Assembly (NCBI GenBank): GCA_944392205.1
Contig: CALXVV010000001.1
Location: 1-53,751 of the forward strand
Length of the DNA stretch: 53,751 nucleotides
DNA from: an uncultured Alphaproteobacteria bacterium
Lineage (GTDB): Bacteria > Pseudomonadota > Alphaproteobacteria > RF32 > CAG-239
Direction: 5' to 3'
In this document: positions 33,978 through 42,630 of the stretch, in pieces
How the letters are laid out: the number at the start of each line of letters is the position of its first letter
How positions within the stretch are numbered: position 1 is the first letter of the stretch
Notes under the pieces: generated by a model
Databases searched by the model: none
What the model was told of the DNA's origin: nothing
Seen by the model: only the letters and a program-made list of their open reading frames with translations
Translations under genes and position numbers: made by a program

Positions 33978-34434
33978 GGCCGACCTCCTTGAGCGAGGGG
34001 CGAACTTTGAGCACTTGTTCACGAATCCTTTTTTCTTCTTTTTCCCAGTTTTCGGGGTTCCAGATTTGGAACTTGCGGCCTTTGCCGACAAACACGGCGC
34101 TGTCAGTGATTTGAGCGTGCTTTAAGAGCTTTTCTGAAAGCATAATTCTTCCCGTGGAATCGAAAGGATAACGCTTGGCATCGCCAAAGACCAGGTTGGT
34201 GAGGTCATCCTGAGTGGCGGAGAAGAAATCAAGCGAATCTTCCATCTGGGTGGCGAGCTTGTCGAGCAAGTCTTCCAGGCAACCCTCAATGCAAGGGGAG
34301 GAAAGGCTGCGATAGCACACAATCTCGGAGCCGGTTTCTTTAACAATGGCGCGGTAATCGGCGGGCAGGGAGACGCGGCCTTTGGCGTCTACCTTGTTCA
34401 AAACAGTATCCATAAACAGAAACGTTTTGCGCAC
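33967..34434 (-). CDS. mraZ: Transcriptional regulator MraZ
   Basis: MraZ represses its own division operon by binding TGGG repeats. The 155 residues have two AbrB-like halves; the first has the hallmark NKVDAKGRVSLPADYRA and the second has DSTGRIMLSEKLL. The GTG at 34434 is preferred because AGGAG lies nine bases upstream; the ATG at 34413 has no good site. Downstream genes rsmH, ftsL and ftsI are in the same operon, and the operator lies just upstream. Confidence 0.93.
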   Translation of the reverse strand: MRKTFLFMDTVLNKVDAKGRVSLPADYRAIVKETGSEIVCYRSLSSPCIEGCLEDLLDKLATQMEDSLDFFSATQDDLTNLVFGDAKRYPFDSTGRIMLSEKLLKHAQITDSAVFVGKGRKFQIWNPENWEKEEKRIREQVLKVRPSLKEVGRES

Positions 34435-34470
34435 TTTTTTGGGCTCCTGGTTAAAAACTCATCATGTTTA

Positions 34471-34505
34471 TGGTATAACATGGGAAAATATGGGAATCAA
34501 TGGGA
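34471..34505 (-). promoter_or_regulatory. mraZ promoter overlapped by MraZ operator
   Basis: Three TGGGA repeats at 34481, 34491 and 34501 (plus-strand reading) are spaced exactly 10 bases, as MraZ boxes are; TGGTA at 34471 may be a fourth. On the minus strand a promoter TTGATT (34495-34500), 17 bases and TATACC (34472-34477) lies within the repeats, so MraZ binding would block RNA polymerase directly. Confidence 0.82.
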
Positions 34506-34628
34506 ATTTTTAGTAATTTATTAACTGTTCTATGTTTGTTCTATAAAAATATATATTTATAAGGCGCAAGCTGGCGCAAACCCTGGCCCAAGCAAAAAAT
34601 AAAAAAATGGGGATATTTTTTTAATAAA

Positions 34629-34655
34629 ATTGCAAGCAAAGAAATGGCTTGCAAT
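34629..34655. repeat. Perfect inverted repeat at the rnpB promoter
   Basis: ATTGCAAGC (34629-34637) is inverted as GCTTGCAAT (34647-34655) with a nine-base centre. The right arm contains the -35 box of the rnpB promoter, so this is an operator-like arrangement. Confidence 0.55.
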
Positions 34656-34676
34656 CTTTGGGTAAAATGTTATGCT
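34649..34676 (+). promoter_or_regulatory. Promoter of RNase P RNA
   Basis: TTGCAA (34649-34654), a 16-base spacer and TATGCT (34671-34676); the predicted start near 34684 agrees with the 5' end of the RNA. Confidence 0.7.
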
Positions 34677-34684
34677 CTTCAACC

Positions 34685-35087
34685 AAGGTAGCCGGATAGC
34701 TGCGCTGTGGTTTTGCCCGCAGTGAGGAAAGTCCGGGCATCGGGGGAACATGGTACCAGATAACGTCTGGCTGGAGAGATCCAAGGGAAAGTGCCGCAGA
34801 AAATATACCGCCGAAGTTTTATCTTTGGTAAGGGTGAAAAGGTGGGGCAAGAGCCCACCGCAGAGCTGGTAACAGCTCTGGCATGGAAAACCCTGCCTGA
34901 TGCAAGACCAAGTTAGGAGAGTGCAAGTGCCAAGCATTTTTTTGCTTTGCAAACTGTGCTATAAAGGGACGTTCTCCTCCCGCTCCAGAGGTGGGTCGCA
35001 ACGAGCTGTTTAGTGATAATCAGCCCAGATGAATAGCTATCTCCCTGCTTGCAGGGAACAGAACCCGGCTTATAGGCTGCCTTTTTT
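34685..35087 (+). ncRNA. rnpB: RNase P RNA (class A)
   Basis: The RNA trims tRNA 5' leaders. Conserved elements are GAGGAAAGTCCGGGC near the 5' end (from about 34720), GGTAAGGGTGAAA in the middle, and ACAGAACCCGGCTTATAGGC near the 3' end. The ends GGTAGCC (34687-34693) and GGCTGCC (35075-35081) pair as helix P1, and a T run serves as terminator. Size near 400 bases is typical. It lies between mraZ and lpxC. Confidence 0.97.
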
Positions 35088-35123
35088 ATCCTAACATAAA
35101 TATCAACGTGACACATAAAATAC

Positions 35124-35151
35124 TTGTCAAATCTATAATTTGCGCTAATCT
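35124..35151 (+). promoter_or_regulatory. Promoter of lpxC operon
   Basis: TTGTCA (35124-35129), a 16-base spacer ending in GCGC, and TAATCT (35146-35151). Confidence 0.65.
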
Positions 35152-35179
35152 GAAGTGCAGATTAAAAAGAGGAGTATTT

Positions 35180-36034
35180 ATGAAACAACAGCATACTTTG
35201 GCAAAAGAAATAAAGATTGAAGGCATCGGCTTACACTCAGGTTGCAATTCAACGCTTGTTTTGCACCCCTCAGAGGCGGAAAGCGGCATTGTCTTTAGGC
35301 GCAGCGACATCGCATCACTGCCGCGAATTAAGGCCCTCTATTCCAATGTTGTAGATACCAGAAATTGCACCTGTTTGGGCGACAAAGAAGGCAACATAGT
35401 CTCCACCATAGAGCACTTGATGGCGGCTTTAAATGTTTGCGGCATAGACAATGCTTTGATAGATGTTAACAATGCAGAGCTCCCGATTATGGACGGCTCG
35501 GCACTGCCTTTTTATGAGGCTTTGCAAAAAGCAGGCACAGTTGCCCAAAATGCGCCTAAAAAAGTTTTGAAAGTGCTAAACCCCATGAGTTTTGAAGACG
35601 GTAAAGGAGCCAAAGTAGAACTGTTGCCCTCAGATGATTTCAAGGTTTCTTTTGAGATCGAATTTCCTTCAAAAATTGTTGGACATCAAGAATTTTCAGG
35701 CAAAATCGGTGAGGATGTCTTTGTCTCTCAAATTGCGCCCTGCCGCACGTTTTGTGAGAAATATCAGGTAGATTACCTCAAATCCATAGGGCTAATCAAG
35801 GGCGGCAGTCTGGAAAATGCCGTTGTCTTAGATGGTGAGAGTATTCTAAACCCCGGCGGTTTCCGTCTTGAGAATGAATGTGTCAATCATAAGGTGATAG
35901 ACGCCATCGGCGATATGTATACGGCGGGCTTTGCTTTGCAAGGAGAGTTAAGGGCCTCAAAAAGCGGCCACTACCACAATAACATGATTTTGCAAAAACT
36001 GTTTGCCGATTCGGCTAATTATGAAATTATTTAA
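35180..36034 (+). CDS. lpxC: UDP-3-O-acyl-N-acetylglucosamine deacetylase LpxC
   Basis: LpxC makes the committed step of lipid A synthesis, a zinc deacetylation. The 284 residues begin at ATG 35180 with AGAGGAG before it, and start with the classic HTLAKEIKIEGIGLHSG. The zinc ligands are H79 (STIEHLMAA) and the H...D pair in NHKVIDAIGD; the catalytic-loop H is in SGHYHNN. An earlier in-frame ATG (35108) lies before the promoter and is rejected. The operon is lpxC-bamD-recN. Confidence 0.96.
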   Translation: MKQQHTLAKEIKIEGIGLHSGCNSTLVLHPSEAESGIVFRRSDIASLPRIKALYSNVVDTRNCTCLGDKEGNIVSTIEHLMAALNVCGIDNALIDVNNAELPIMDGSALPFYEALQKAGTVAQNAPKKVLKVLNPMSFEDGKGAKVELLPSDDFKVSFEIEFPSKIVGHQEFSGKIGEDVFVSQIAPCRTFCEKYQVDYLKSIGLIKGGSLENAVVLDGESILNPGGFRLENECVNHKVIDAIGDMYTAGFALQGELRASKSGHYHNNMILQKLFADSANYEII

Positions 36035-36044
36035 GGGGTAAAAG

Positions 36045-36770
36045 ATGAAAAAACTTGCTTGGCTTTTTTGTTGTTTTTTGGCAATCACTGCTTGTTCCAC
36101 CACCCCGGAGGCAGAAGAACAGCTCTCGGCAGAGAGACTGTATAACCGTGGCTATAAGGAGCTAAACAAGACTCAATATGCAAAGGCAGCTTTGAGCTTT
36201 GAAAAAGTTGAGCTTGAGCATCCTTATTCCAAATGGGCCACAAAGGCCAAGCTGATGGGGGCCTATGCTTATTACAAAGACCAGAAATACGATGATGCGA
36301 TTTTAAGTCTGGACAGATTCATCAAATATCACCCCGGCAACAAGGATATTGCCTATGCCTATTACATGAAAGGCCTTTGCTATTATGAGCAAATCGTCGG
36401 CATTGAAAAAGACCAAGGTATAACCCGCCAGGCTTTAGATGCGTTTAACCAGGTTATCATCCGTTTTCCGGATACGGACTATGCCAAGGACGCCAGGTTA
36501 AAAATAGACTTGATTAATGATCACTTGGCCGGCCAGGAAATGGAAGTCGGACGTTTTTATTTGCGCCAAAAAAATTACCTTTCGGCCTTAAACAGGTTTT
36601 CGGTAGTGGTCAACCACTACCAAACCACCGGCCATATCGAGGAGGCCCTATATCGCCAAGCTGAAATTTATAAGATTTTGGGGCTGAACAAAGAGTATGA
36701 AGATGCGCTGAAAGTTTTGGGCCACAACTATCCCAACAGCAAATGGTATAAACGCGCACAAGAACTTTAA
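36045..36770 (+). CDS. bamD: Outer membrane assembly lipoprotein BamD
   Basis: BamD is a TPR lipoprotein of the BAM complex that inserts outer membrane proteins. The 241 residues start with a lipoprotein signal peptide; the lipobox ITAC puts the lipidated Cys at residue 18. TPR helices follow (about 30-235), with YNRGYKELNKTQYAKAALSF, YAYYMKGLCYYEQ, a DQGITRQALDAF stretch and the C-terminal YPNSKWYKRAQEL. Length and order match. Confidence 0.94.
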   Translation: MKKLAWLFCCFLAITACSTTPEAEEQLSAERLYNRGYKELNKTQYAKAALSFEKVELEHPYSKWATKAKLMGAYAYYKDQKYDDAILSLDRFIKYHPGNKDIAYAYYMKGLCYYEQIVGIEKDQGITRQALDAFNQVIIRFPDTDYAKDARLKIDLINDHLAGQEMEVGRFYLRQKNYLSALNRFSVVVNHYQTTGHIEEALYRQAEIYKILGLNKEYEDALKVLGHNYPNSKWYKRAQEL

Positions 36771-36785
36771 GGACAAGAACAGAAA

Positions 36786-38450
36786 ATGCTCCGCTCATTA
36801 TACATTCGCAATGTTGTGCTGATAGACAAGCTGGACTTGGACTTTGGCGGCGGCTTGAGCGTCCTGACCGGAGAGACCGGTGCCGGCAAGTCTATTTTGC
36901 TTGATTCCTTGGGACTGGTTTTGGGCAACCGGGCAGAAACGGGGTTGATCAGGAGCGGAGAAGATAAACTGAGCGTTACCGCCATTTTTGATGGGCAGGA
37001 GGGCAACACCCCGCTGCAAAATCTTTTGTCTGAAAATGAGATTGAGGGCGGCAGTGAAATCATCATCAAAAGAACTCTGGACAGAAGTGGCAAGGGCAAA
37101 ATATTTATAAACGACCAACCGATAAGCGCAAGGTTGTTGAAAGAAATAGGCCCTCTGTTGGTGGAGATTCACGGCCAATTTGATAACCAAGGACTGTTAA
37201 ACCCGGCCAACCATCGCGATATTTTGGATGCCTACGGCCAATACCCGGAACTGTTAAATAAGGTGGCCGTGGCGTGGGAGGACTACCGCCGTGCCAAAGC
37301 CGAGCGTGCAAAGGCGGAAGAAGACTTGAGCAAAGCCAAAGACGAAGAGGAAAACCTCCGCCATTGGGTCAAAGAATTAGAACAAATATCGCCGGTAAAG
37401 GGGGAGGAGGCAGAGCTTGCCAACCGCCGCCAAGAACTAATGCACGCAGAAAAGATATTAGAGAGCCTAAACTATGCCTACCAAGCCCTAAGCGGCGATA
37501 AGGATGTATCCTCAATGTTGCGGCAGGCCATGTCCGCGGTTGATAAGGCTAATCAATATGTCGGCGGCAAATATGATGATATTTATGCGGCGCTAGACAG
37601 CTCTTTGATTGAAGTGGCCGATGCCTTGGAAAGGATAGAAAGCGCCTCTGCCGATATCAACCTTAATACCTCGGAGCAAGAGAATATAGACGAGCGCTTG
37701 TTTGCACTCAAAGATTTGGCGCGCAAGCATGGTGTCGGGGTAGATGACCTGGCAGATACTTTGCAAGAGTTCAAAAATAGGCTCAACAGCATTGAGCTTG
37801 GCGAGGACCATATCAATAACTTGCGTCAAAAGGAGCAAGAAAGCAGACTGAAGTATTTGAAAGAAGCCGGCCTTTTGCATGATGAGCGAATGAATGTTGC
37901 TCAAAAGCTTGATGCCAAGATTATGGAAGAGCTTCCGCCGCTTAAAATGGAAAAAGCAAGATTTGTCACCGTGTTGGAGAAACTGCCGGAGAGCAGCTGG
38001 TCAGAGCACGGAACCGATAGTGTTTCATTCACGGTTTCCACCAACCCGAACTCCCCGCAAGGCCCCTTGGGCAAGATAGCCTCGGGCGGAGAGCTGGCAA
38101 GATTTATGCTAGCCTTGAAAGTGAATTTGGCTCAGAGTTCAAAGGTTGGCACCATGATTTTTGATGAGGTTGATGCCGGTATCGGTGGAGCCACTGCGCA
38201 AGCGGTGGGAGAACGCCTAAGCCGCTTGGGAGCAGATGTTCAGGTTTTGGTTGTCACCCACTCTCCGCAGGTGGCAGCTCAGGGCCGTCAGCATTATAAA
38301 GTTGAAAAGAGCACTCAAGATAATATCACCACCACAAAGGTGTTTGAGTTAGACAACGCCGCCCGCAGGGAAGAAATCGCGCGCATGCTCTCAGGCGCCA
38401 CCATCACCGGAGAGGCCAGAGCGGCAGCGGATGCCCTATTGAGCGCATAA
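36786..38450 (+). CDS. recN: DNA repair protein RecN
   Basis: RecN is an SMC-like ATPase of double-strand break repair. The 554 residues carry the N-terminal Walker A GETGAGKSILL (about 36-46), long coiled-coil arms in the middle (about 150-380), and a C-terminal half with the ABC signature LGKIASGGELARFMLAL and Walker B TMIFDEVDAGIGG. It follows bamD by 15 bases, a gene order common in alphaproteobacteria. Confidence 0.97.
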   Translation: MLRSLYIRNVVLIDKLDLDFGGGLSVLTGETGAGKSILLDSLGLVLGNRAETGLIRSGEDKLSVTAIFDGQEGNTPLQNLLSENEIEGGSEIIIKRTLDRSGKGKIFINDQPISARLLKEIGPLLVEIHGQFDNQGLLNPANHRDILDAYGQYPELLNKVAVAWEDYRRAKAERAKAEEDLSKAKDEEENLRHWVKELEQISPVKGEEAELANRRQELMHAEKILESLNYAYQALSGDKDVSSMLRQAMSAVDKANQYVGGKYDDIYAALDSSLIEVADALERIESASADINLNTSEQENIDERLFALKDLARKHGVGVDDLADTLQEFKNRLNSIELGEDHINNLRQKEQESRLKYLKEAGLLHDERMNVAQKLDAKIMEELPPLKMEKARFVTVLEKLPESSWSEHGTDSVSFTVSTNPNSPQGPLGKIASGGELARFMLALKVNLAQSSKVGTMIFDEVDAGIGGATAQAVGERLSRLGADVQVLVVTHSPQVAAQGRQHYKVEKSTQDNITTTKVFELDNAARREEIARMLSGATITGEARAAADALLSA

Positions 38451-38529
38451 GTAAATTTTAATAGTGCAAAATAAAATTTTTGCGCTAATGTAAAAAGCAA
38501 TTGTTTTTTTTAAGTTAAGGAAGAAGAAA

Positions 38530-39954
38530 ATGAAAGTAAGAACTCGTTTTGCCCCGTCTCCCACCGGTTATATGCATATCGGCAATTTGCGGACGGCACT
38601 ATATGAATATTTGATAGCCAAAGCCGCCGGCGGAGATTTCATTCTACGCATAGAAGACACTGACCAAAAACGTTATGTTGAAGGAGCAACCGAGATTATC
38701 TACAATACCTTAAAAACAGTAGGTATGAACTGGGACGAAGGTCCGGATATCGGCGGCAATTTTGGCCCTTATGTTCAATCAGAGCGCAAACCGATTTATG
38801 CAGAGTATGCTCACAAATTGGTAGAGCTCGGCGGCGCCCATTATTGCTTCTGCTCAAAATCTGAGGCTGATGAGGAAAAAAATGAGGAATTAAATATCAA
38901 GTTCAAAGATCCCTGCAAGCTGATTCCTTTAGAAGAGGCCAAAAAACGTGTGGCTGACGGAGAACCTTATGTTATCCGTCAAAACATCAACAAAAAAGGC
39001 AAGTCCAAATACCACGATGAAGTCTATGGCGATATAGAGATAGACTATGATGAGTTAGACGAGGGCGTTTTGTTAAAATCAGACGGTTTCCCGACATATA
39101 ACTTTGCCAATGTTGTTGATGATCATTTGATGGAAATTACTCACGTTGTTCGCGGCAACGAATATATCTCTTCCACCCCGAAGTATAATTTGATTTATGA
39201 GGACTTCGGTTGGGAGCATCCGCACTATGTTCATGTTCCCCCGGTCATGAAAGATGCTCAGCACAAGCTCTCAAAGCGCAACGGCGATGCCTCTTTCCAA
39301 GACCTTGTTGCCAAAGGCTACTTGCCGGAAGCCATTATTAACTATATTGCTTTGCTTGGGTGGAACCCAGGTACGGAAGAAGAGATTTTCTCGCTTGATG
39401 ATTTAAAAAAGATTTTCACGGTAGAGAGATTAAACCGCTCTCCGGCAATTTTTGACATCACCAAACTGACTTGGATGAACGGTTGTTACATCCGAGCCTT
39501 AAGCCCGGAGAAATTTCACGAGCTTGCAAGCCCTTATTATCAGGGAATGCCTTCAGGTGTTGACCAAGAGGCATTAAGCCGCGCTTTGCAGCCTCGTGTG
39601 GAAACGCTTGGCCAAATTACCGAGCAGACGGATTTCATCCGCCAACTGCCGGATTATAGTCTGGATTTATATACCAACAAAAAAATGAAAACAGATGCCA
39701 ACATTGCCAAAGAGGTTATGCCGGCAATTAAAGAGGTCTTGTCTGCCCAACAAGATTGGAGCAACGATGCCTTGTTTGAGAGCTTGAAAGCCTTGGCAGA
39801 AAAGCTCGGAGTTAAAAATGGTCAGGTTCTATACCCGGCTCGCATTGCCCTAAGCGGCAAAGAAACAACACCTGGCGGTGCCACTGAGCTGGCTGTTATC
39901 TTGGGCAAAGAAGAAAGCCTAAGAAGAATAGATACAGCCCTGGCCAAGTTATAA
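38530..39954 (+). CDS. gltX: Glutamyl-tRNA synthetase
   Basis: It charges tRNA(Glu) (and in many alphaproteobacteria tRNA(Gln), which GatCAB then amidates). The 474 residues have the class I HIGH-like motif [19 protein letters not shown] near the start, the KMSKS-like KLSKRNGD (about 252-256), and a C-terminal anticodon-binding domain. Ribosome site AAGGAAGAAG lies before the ATG. A strong terminator follows. Confidence 0.97.
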   Translation: MKVRTRFAPSPTGYMHIGNLRTALYEYLIAKAAGGDFILRIEDTDQKRYVEGATEIIYNTLKTVGMNWDEGPDIGGNFGPYVQSERKPIYAEYAHKLVELGGAHYCFCSKSEADEEKNEELNIKFKDPCKLIPLEEAKKRVADGEPYVIRQNINKKGKSKYHDEVYGDIEIDYDELDEGVLLKSDGFPTYNFANVVDDHLMEITHVVRGNEYISSTPKYNLIYEDFGWEHPHYVHVPPVMKDAQHKLSKRNGDASFQDLVAKGYLPEAIINYIALLGWNPGTEEEIFSLDDLKKIFTVERLNRSPAIFDITKLTWMNGCYIRALSPEKFHELASPYYQGMPSGVDQEALSRALQPRVETLGQITEQTDFIRQLPDYSLDLYTNKKMKTDANIAKEVMPAIKEVLSAQQDWSNDALFESLKALAEKLGVKNGQVLYPARIALSGKETTPGGATELAVILGKEESLRRIDTALAKL

Positions 39955-39970
39955 GGCTAAAGAGCTAAGA

Positions 39971-40010
39971 GAAGACCCTCTTCTATAAAAAGAAGAGGGC
40001 CTTCGTTTTG
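39971..40010 (+). terminator. Terminator after gltX
   Basis: GAAGACCCTCTTCT (39971-39984) pairs with AGAAGAGGGCCTTC (39991-40004) with one mismatch, then GTTTTG. It also ends the convergent gene at 40011. Confidence 0.8.
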
Positions 40011-40376
40011 TTAAGGGATTTGGTGACAATTCCCTTTGATCTGTGCCACCATCTGGGTTTTGAAATTATAAATGAAGATGGTGTCTTCTTTTTGTTGCAA
40101 AATCCAAAGACGATTATCTGGATTCTGACACAAATTAAGTGCCGTTTCGCGATTGACCGTCATGCCGGAGATAAAGCACTTCAATCCCCTGGCCGGTCTG
40201 AATGTTCCGTTGCTCAGATAATATTGATTTTTAACGGCAATGCCAACCACTTGGTTGAGCTGATTTTTGATGATATCAATACCTTCCCGAAAGCTATTGA
40301 TAATATCCCAATCAATCTCGCCGTTGGCATAAATTGCGCCATAAATTGGCTCAGAAAATAATATTTCTCCTCTCAT
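40011..40376 (-). CDS. Hypothetical protein, possibly a degraded exported protein
   Basis: The 121-residue protein is not recognised. It has no signal peptide, three cysteines and a helix (FREGIDIIKNQLNQVVGIAV) followed by beta-type sequence, a little like the globular part of pilin-type proteins without their N-terminal helix. The ATG at 40376 has no good ribosome site. A weak promoter TTGACA (40426-40431, minus strand) lies upstream. It runs divergently from the accessory operon. It could be a decayed gene. Confidence 0.5.
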   Translation of the reverse strand: MRGEILFSEPIYGAIYANGEIDWDIINSFREGIDIIKNQLNQVVGIAVKNQYYLSNGTFRPARGLKCFISGMTVNRETALNLCQNPDNRLWILQQKEDTIFIYNFKTQMVAQIKGNCHQIP

Positions 40377-40484
40377 ATCTTAATTATATTTAGTTTGAGG
40401 AAAATAAAACATATTTTGAAAATTTTGTCAACAATGACAGTGTGTTGTGATAAAAAGGAGTAGTCCAAAATGTTTAATTATGGA

Positions 40485-40513
40485 TTGACATATAGGCCGA
40501 TTCTTGCTATCCT
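40485..40513 (+). promoter_or_regulatory. Promoter of the accessory operon
   Basis: A perfect TTGACA (40485-40490), a 17-base spacer ending in TTGC, and TATCCT (40508-40513). Start near 40520. Spacing to the next genes suggests that one transcript serves six genes to 45660. Confidence 0.8.
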
Positions 40514-40547
40514 GAAAAAAGGAATGGTTTTGATGGGAGTTCGTGTC

Positions 40548-41375
40548 ATGCAGAAGTATGTCTGCATTGTTTTGGCGCTGATATACGCAATTGGAGCCAA
40601 TATCGCAGAAGCCAAAGTTTATTGGTTGCCCGATTTTTTGCAAGATAATCAAGACAGAGTTAACAAATTTGATGACAAAGACCGTTATAATGGCCAGAAA
40701 TGCCCAACGGGCTGGATAAGCGCGTCTGAGGCCACTGGTTTGAAGTGTGAGGGCAGAGCGAACTTTCCAAATGCCGGGGTGTGTTACTATGGCTGCGTAG
40801 ACCCCTGCGCCGGGCTGACAGATTACAGCTGTGAGGCCTATGGATGTGAAGAATATTACAGTGAGTGTCCTTCCAAGTGTAAAAAATGCTACGAGAACAA
40901 TTGTCATGTCCGGGAAGACAATGATATCGGCTATGGTTGTCAAGAGTATTGGGATGACTGCTCTATAAAATGTGAAATTCCTTATGAAGACAACTGCCGA
41001 AATCGAGAAGACAACATCATAAATGAAGAGTGGGGTTGCAAACAAAATTGGGCAGATTGTCCTAGTAAATGTGAAAAGCCCAACGAGGATAACTGTCTGA
41101 ATAGAGAGGACAACGAAACTGATTATGGTTGCCAGAAATATTGGAATGACTGTCCTGAAAAATGCGAGATCGGAACAACATGCTTGCCAAGAGATTGTGC
41201 CGCAGAGGGATACAATTTAATGGCGGCACCGGCCAACGCCTCTTATGAGGAATGTTCACCCGGCTGTGGCAACAACACCAAATATTACCGCTTTGTTAGC
41301 TGCAATTTGGGCTACTACGATAAAGAAAAGTTTATTTGTGAAGGTAAACAACTTTGCACATGGAGTATAAACTAA
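40548..41375 (+). CDS. Secreted cysteine-rich repeat protein
   Basis: The 275 residues begin at ATG 40548 with GGGAG eight bases upstream; ATG 40533 is also possible, but a start at 40470 would lie before the promoter. A signal peptide (YVCIVLALIYAIGANIAEA) is followed by a domain with CPTGW and CYYGC (about 50-90), then three tandem units of about 31 residues (about 116-207) each with four Cys: DNC.NREDN...YGCQ.YW.DCP.KCE. A final Cys-rich domain holds GCGNNTKYYRFVSC. The even cysteine count per unit suggests disulfides outside the cytoplasm. I know no function. It heads the operon of the collar protein and four nucleotidyltransferases. Confidence 0.82.
   Translation: MQKYVCIVLALIYAIGANIAEAKVYWLPDFLQDNQDRVNKFDDKDRYNGQKCPTGWISASEATGLKCEGRANFPNAGVCYYGCVDPCAGLTDYSCEAYGCEEYYSECPSKCKKCYENNCHVREDNDIGYGCQEYWDDCSIKCEIPYEDNCRNREDNIINEEWGCKQNWADCPSKCEKPNEDNCLNREDNETDYGCQKYWNDCPEKCEIGTTCLPRDCAAEGYNLMAAPANASYEECSPGCGNNTKYYRFVSCNLGYYDKEKFICEGKQLCTWSIN
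40893..41169 (+). repeat. Three tandem 31-residue Cys-rich coding repeats
   Basis: Units of 31, 33 and 30 residues share NC.(V/N)REDN, GC, (Y/N)W.DC and KCE. A shorter preceding unit (YGCEEYYSECPSKC) is the most diverged. The DNA has drifted, so duplication is not recent. Confidence 0.8.
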
Positions 41376-41414
41376 GATGGTAACACAAGGAATATTATCA
41401 GAAGGAGAAAAACA

Positions 41415-42611
41415 ATGAGGAAAATATTACTAGCATCGGCCGCAGCTCCGGCATTACTATATGCGTTGCCGTCTCAAGCACAAACATGTACTGCAGCACC
41501 GGATTGCGCCACTTTAGGCTATACCAAAACGGCCGCCCAATGCAGTGGCAAAACGTACACTCGTTGTCCTTTTGATACCAGTAAATATTCGTGTGAAGAT
41601 ACCAAGGAAGTCGATTGTGCAGCAGAAGGGTACACAGATAAAAGAGCATATTGCCCAAACAACTTTATTGTTTGTCCGGGTAATGAAGATGCTGTCCGTT
41701 GCGTATTTGATGCAAAGCCTGGCGATTTGAAGTATTCTTTAAGAACAAAAGATCATGATGGTTGGTTGTTATGTAACGGAGATTCGTATGATCCCAAAGA
41801 GTATCCAGAGTTATACACCGCCATAGGAGGAGCATTTGGAACCAAGCGGCCGAACTATGATGGGTTTTTCTTAAAAGGTGCGGCTATAGAGAAAGTAGCA
41901 GGTTTTGCATATGGTCAGCTGGACAGTTTACCTAATATTACAGGCTCGGGTCCAATGCTGGATGACTATGCAAGAGATGTTACCCCTATAGCAGGAGCCT
42001 TTTATGAACTCCAGCCAGGTTGGAAATATGACGCACAGTCGAGCCGTGGTAATAACCCAACCAGATTAATGTTTGATGCCTCCAGAAGTAGTTCTGTTTA
42101 CAAGGGAAGAATTCAAAATATTGACGCACAAGGAAATAAGACAACATCAGTGGTTAACTCCAGTAAAGTTATTCCCGCCAACTATCCGGCCAATATATTT
42201 ATTTTTGCTGGACGCAAGATGGATGGATACGCAAATGCTTGTGAGGAAAACGGATACCTAAGCGCACAACCTAGTGGGCAAACTTGCGAAACAGTCAGTG
42301 TCACGGGAAAGACATCTTCAGGAGCTACCACTACACGTGTATGCTATACAAAATGTGAACAGGATTCTTTCTGGGAATATTGTGTTAAGAAATACACATC
42401 GGCATATTCAACAGATTTTGGCCTTTATGATTTTAGATATTGCTACGATGAACACTACAAGACTTGCGGAAAAGAAATAAACTATATTCCCGCATCATCA
42501 ATTACAGATGTTGGATGTCAGACATTCGCCGACCAAACGGTATCAAGCTGCGTACTAGATGAGATTTGTATGCGTGATGAGTTTGGTATTCCAATTCCGT
42601 CCCCGGCATAG
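41415..42611 (+). CDS. Secreted protein with Cys-rich and phage tail-collar-like domains
   Basis: The 398 residues start with a signal peptide (KILLASAAAPALLYALPSQAQ). Residues 25-98 hold two cysteine-rich units with C..LGYTKT..QCSGKTYTRCPFD and CAAEGYTDKRAYCPNN. Residues 102-156 resemble a phage tail collar domain: GDLKYSLRTKDHDGWLLCNG, YPELYTAIGGAFG, PNYDGFFLKGA. Collar domains occur at phage tail fibre bases. The middle (160-270) may be the fibre-like knob, ending NYPANIFIFAGRK, and the last 120 residues are again Cys-rich. GAAGGAGAAA precedes the ATG. It lies 39 bases after the previous gene. Confidence 0.82.
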   Translation: MRKILLASAAAPALLYALPSQAQTCTAAPDCATLGYTKTAAQCSGKTYTRCPFDTSKYSCEDTKEVDCAAEGYTDKRAYCPNNFIVCPGNEDAVRCVFDAKPGDLKYSLRTKDHDGWLLCNGDSYDPKEYPELYTAIGGAFGTKRPNYDGFFLKGAAIEKVAGFAYGQLDSLPNITGSGPMLDDYARDVTPIAGAFYELQPGWKYDAQSSRGNNPTRLMFDASRSSSVYKGRIQNIDAQGNKTTSVVNSSKVIPANYPANIFIFAGRKMDGYANACEENGYLSAQPSGQTCETVSVTGKTSSGATTTRVCYTKCEQDSFWEYCVKKYTSAYSTDFGLYDFRYCYDEHYKTCGKEINYIPASSITDVGCQTFADQTVSSCVLDEICMRDEFGIPIPSPA

Positions 42612-42630
42612 TAGATAAGAGAAATAATAG

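Noticed and set aside
34557..35310. Several minus-strand frames over 34.6-35.3 kb
   Set aside because: They lie over the RNase P RNA and the lpxC start and have no domain.
40008..40361. Plus-strand 117-residue frame opposite the 40011 gene
   Set aside because: It starts at a TTG inside the gltX terminator with no ribosome site; the minus frame looks more protein-like, though neither is certain.
40470..40547. Longer N-terminus for the Cys-rich protein
   Set aside because: The region 40485-40513 is a near-consensus promoter, so translation cannot begin at 40470.
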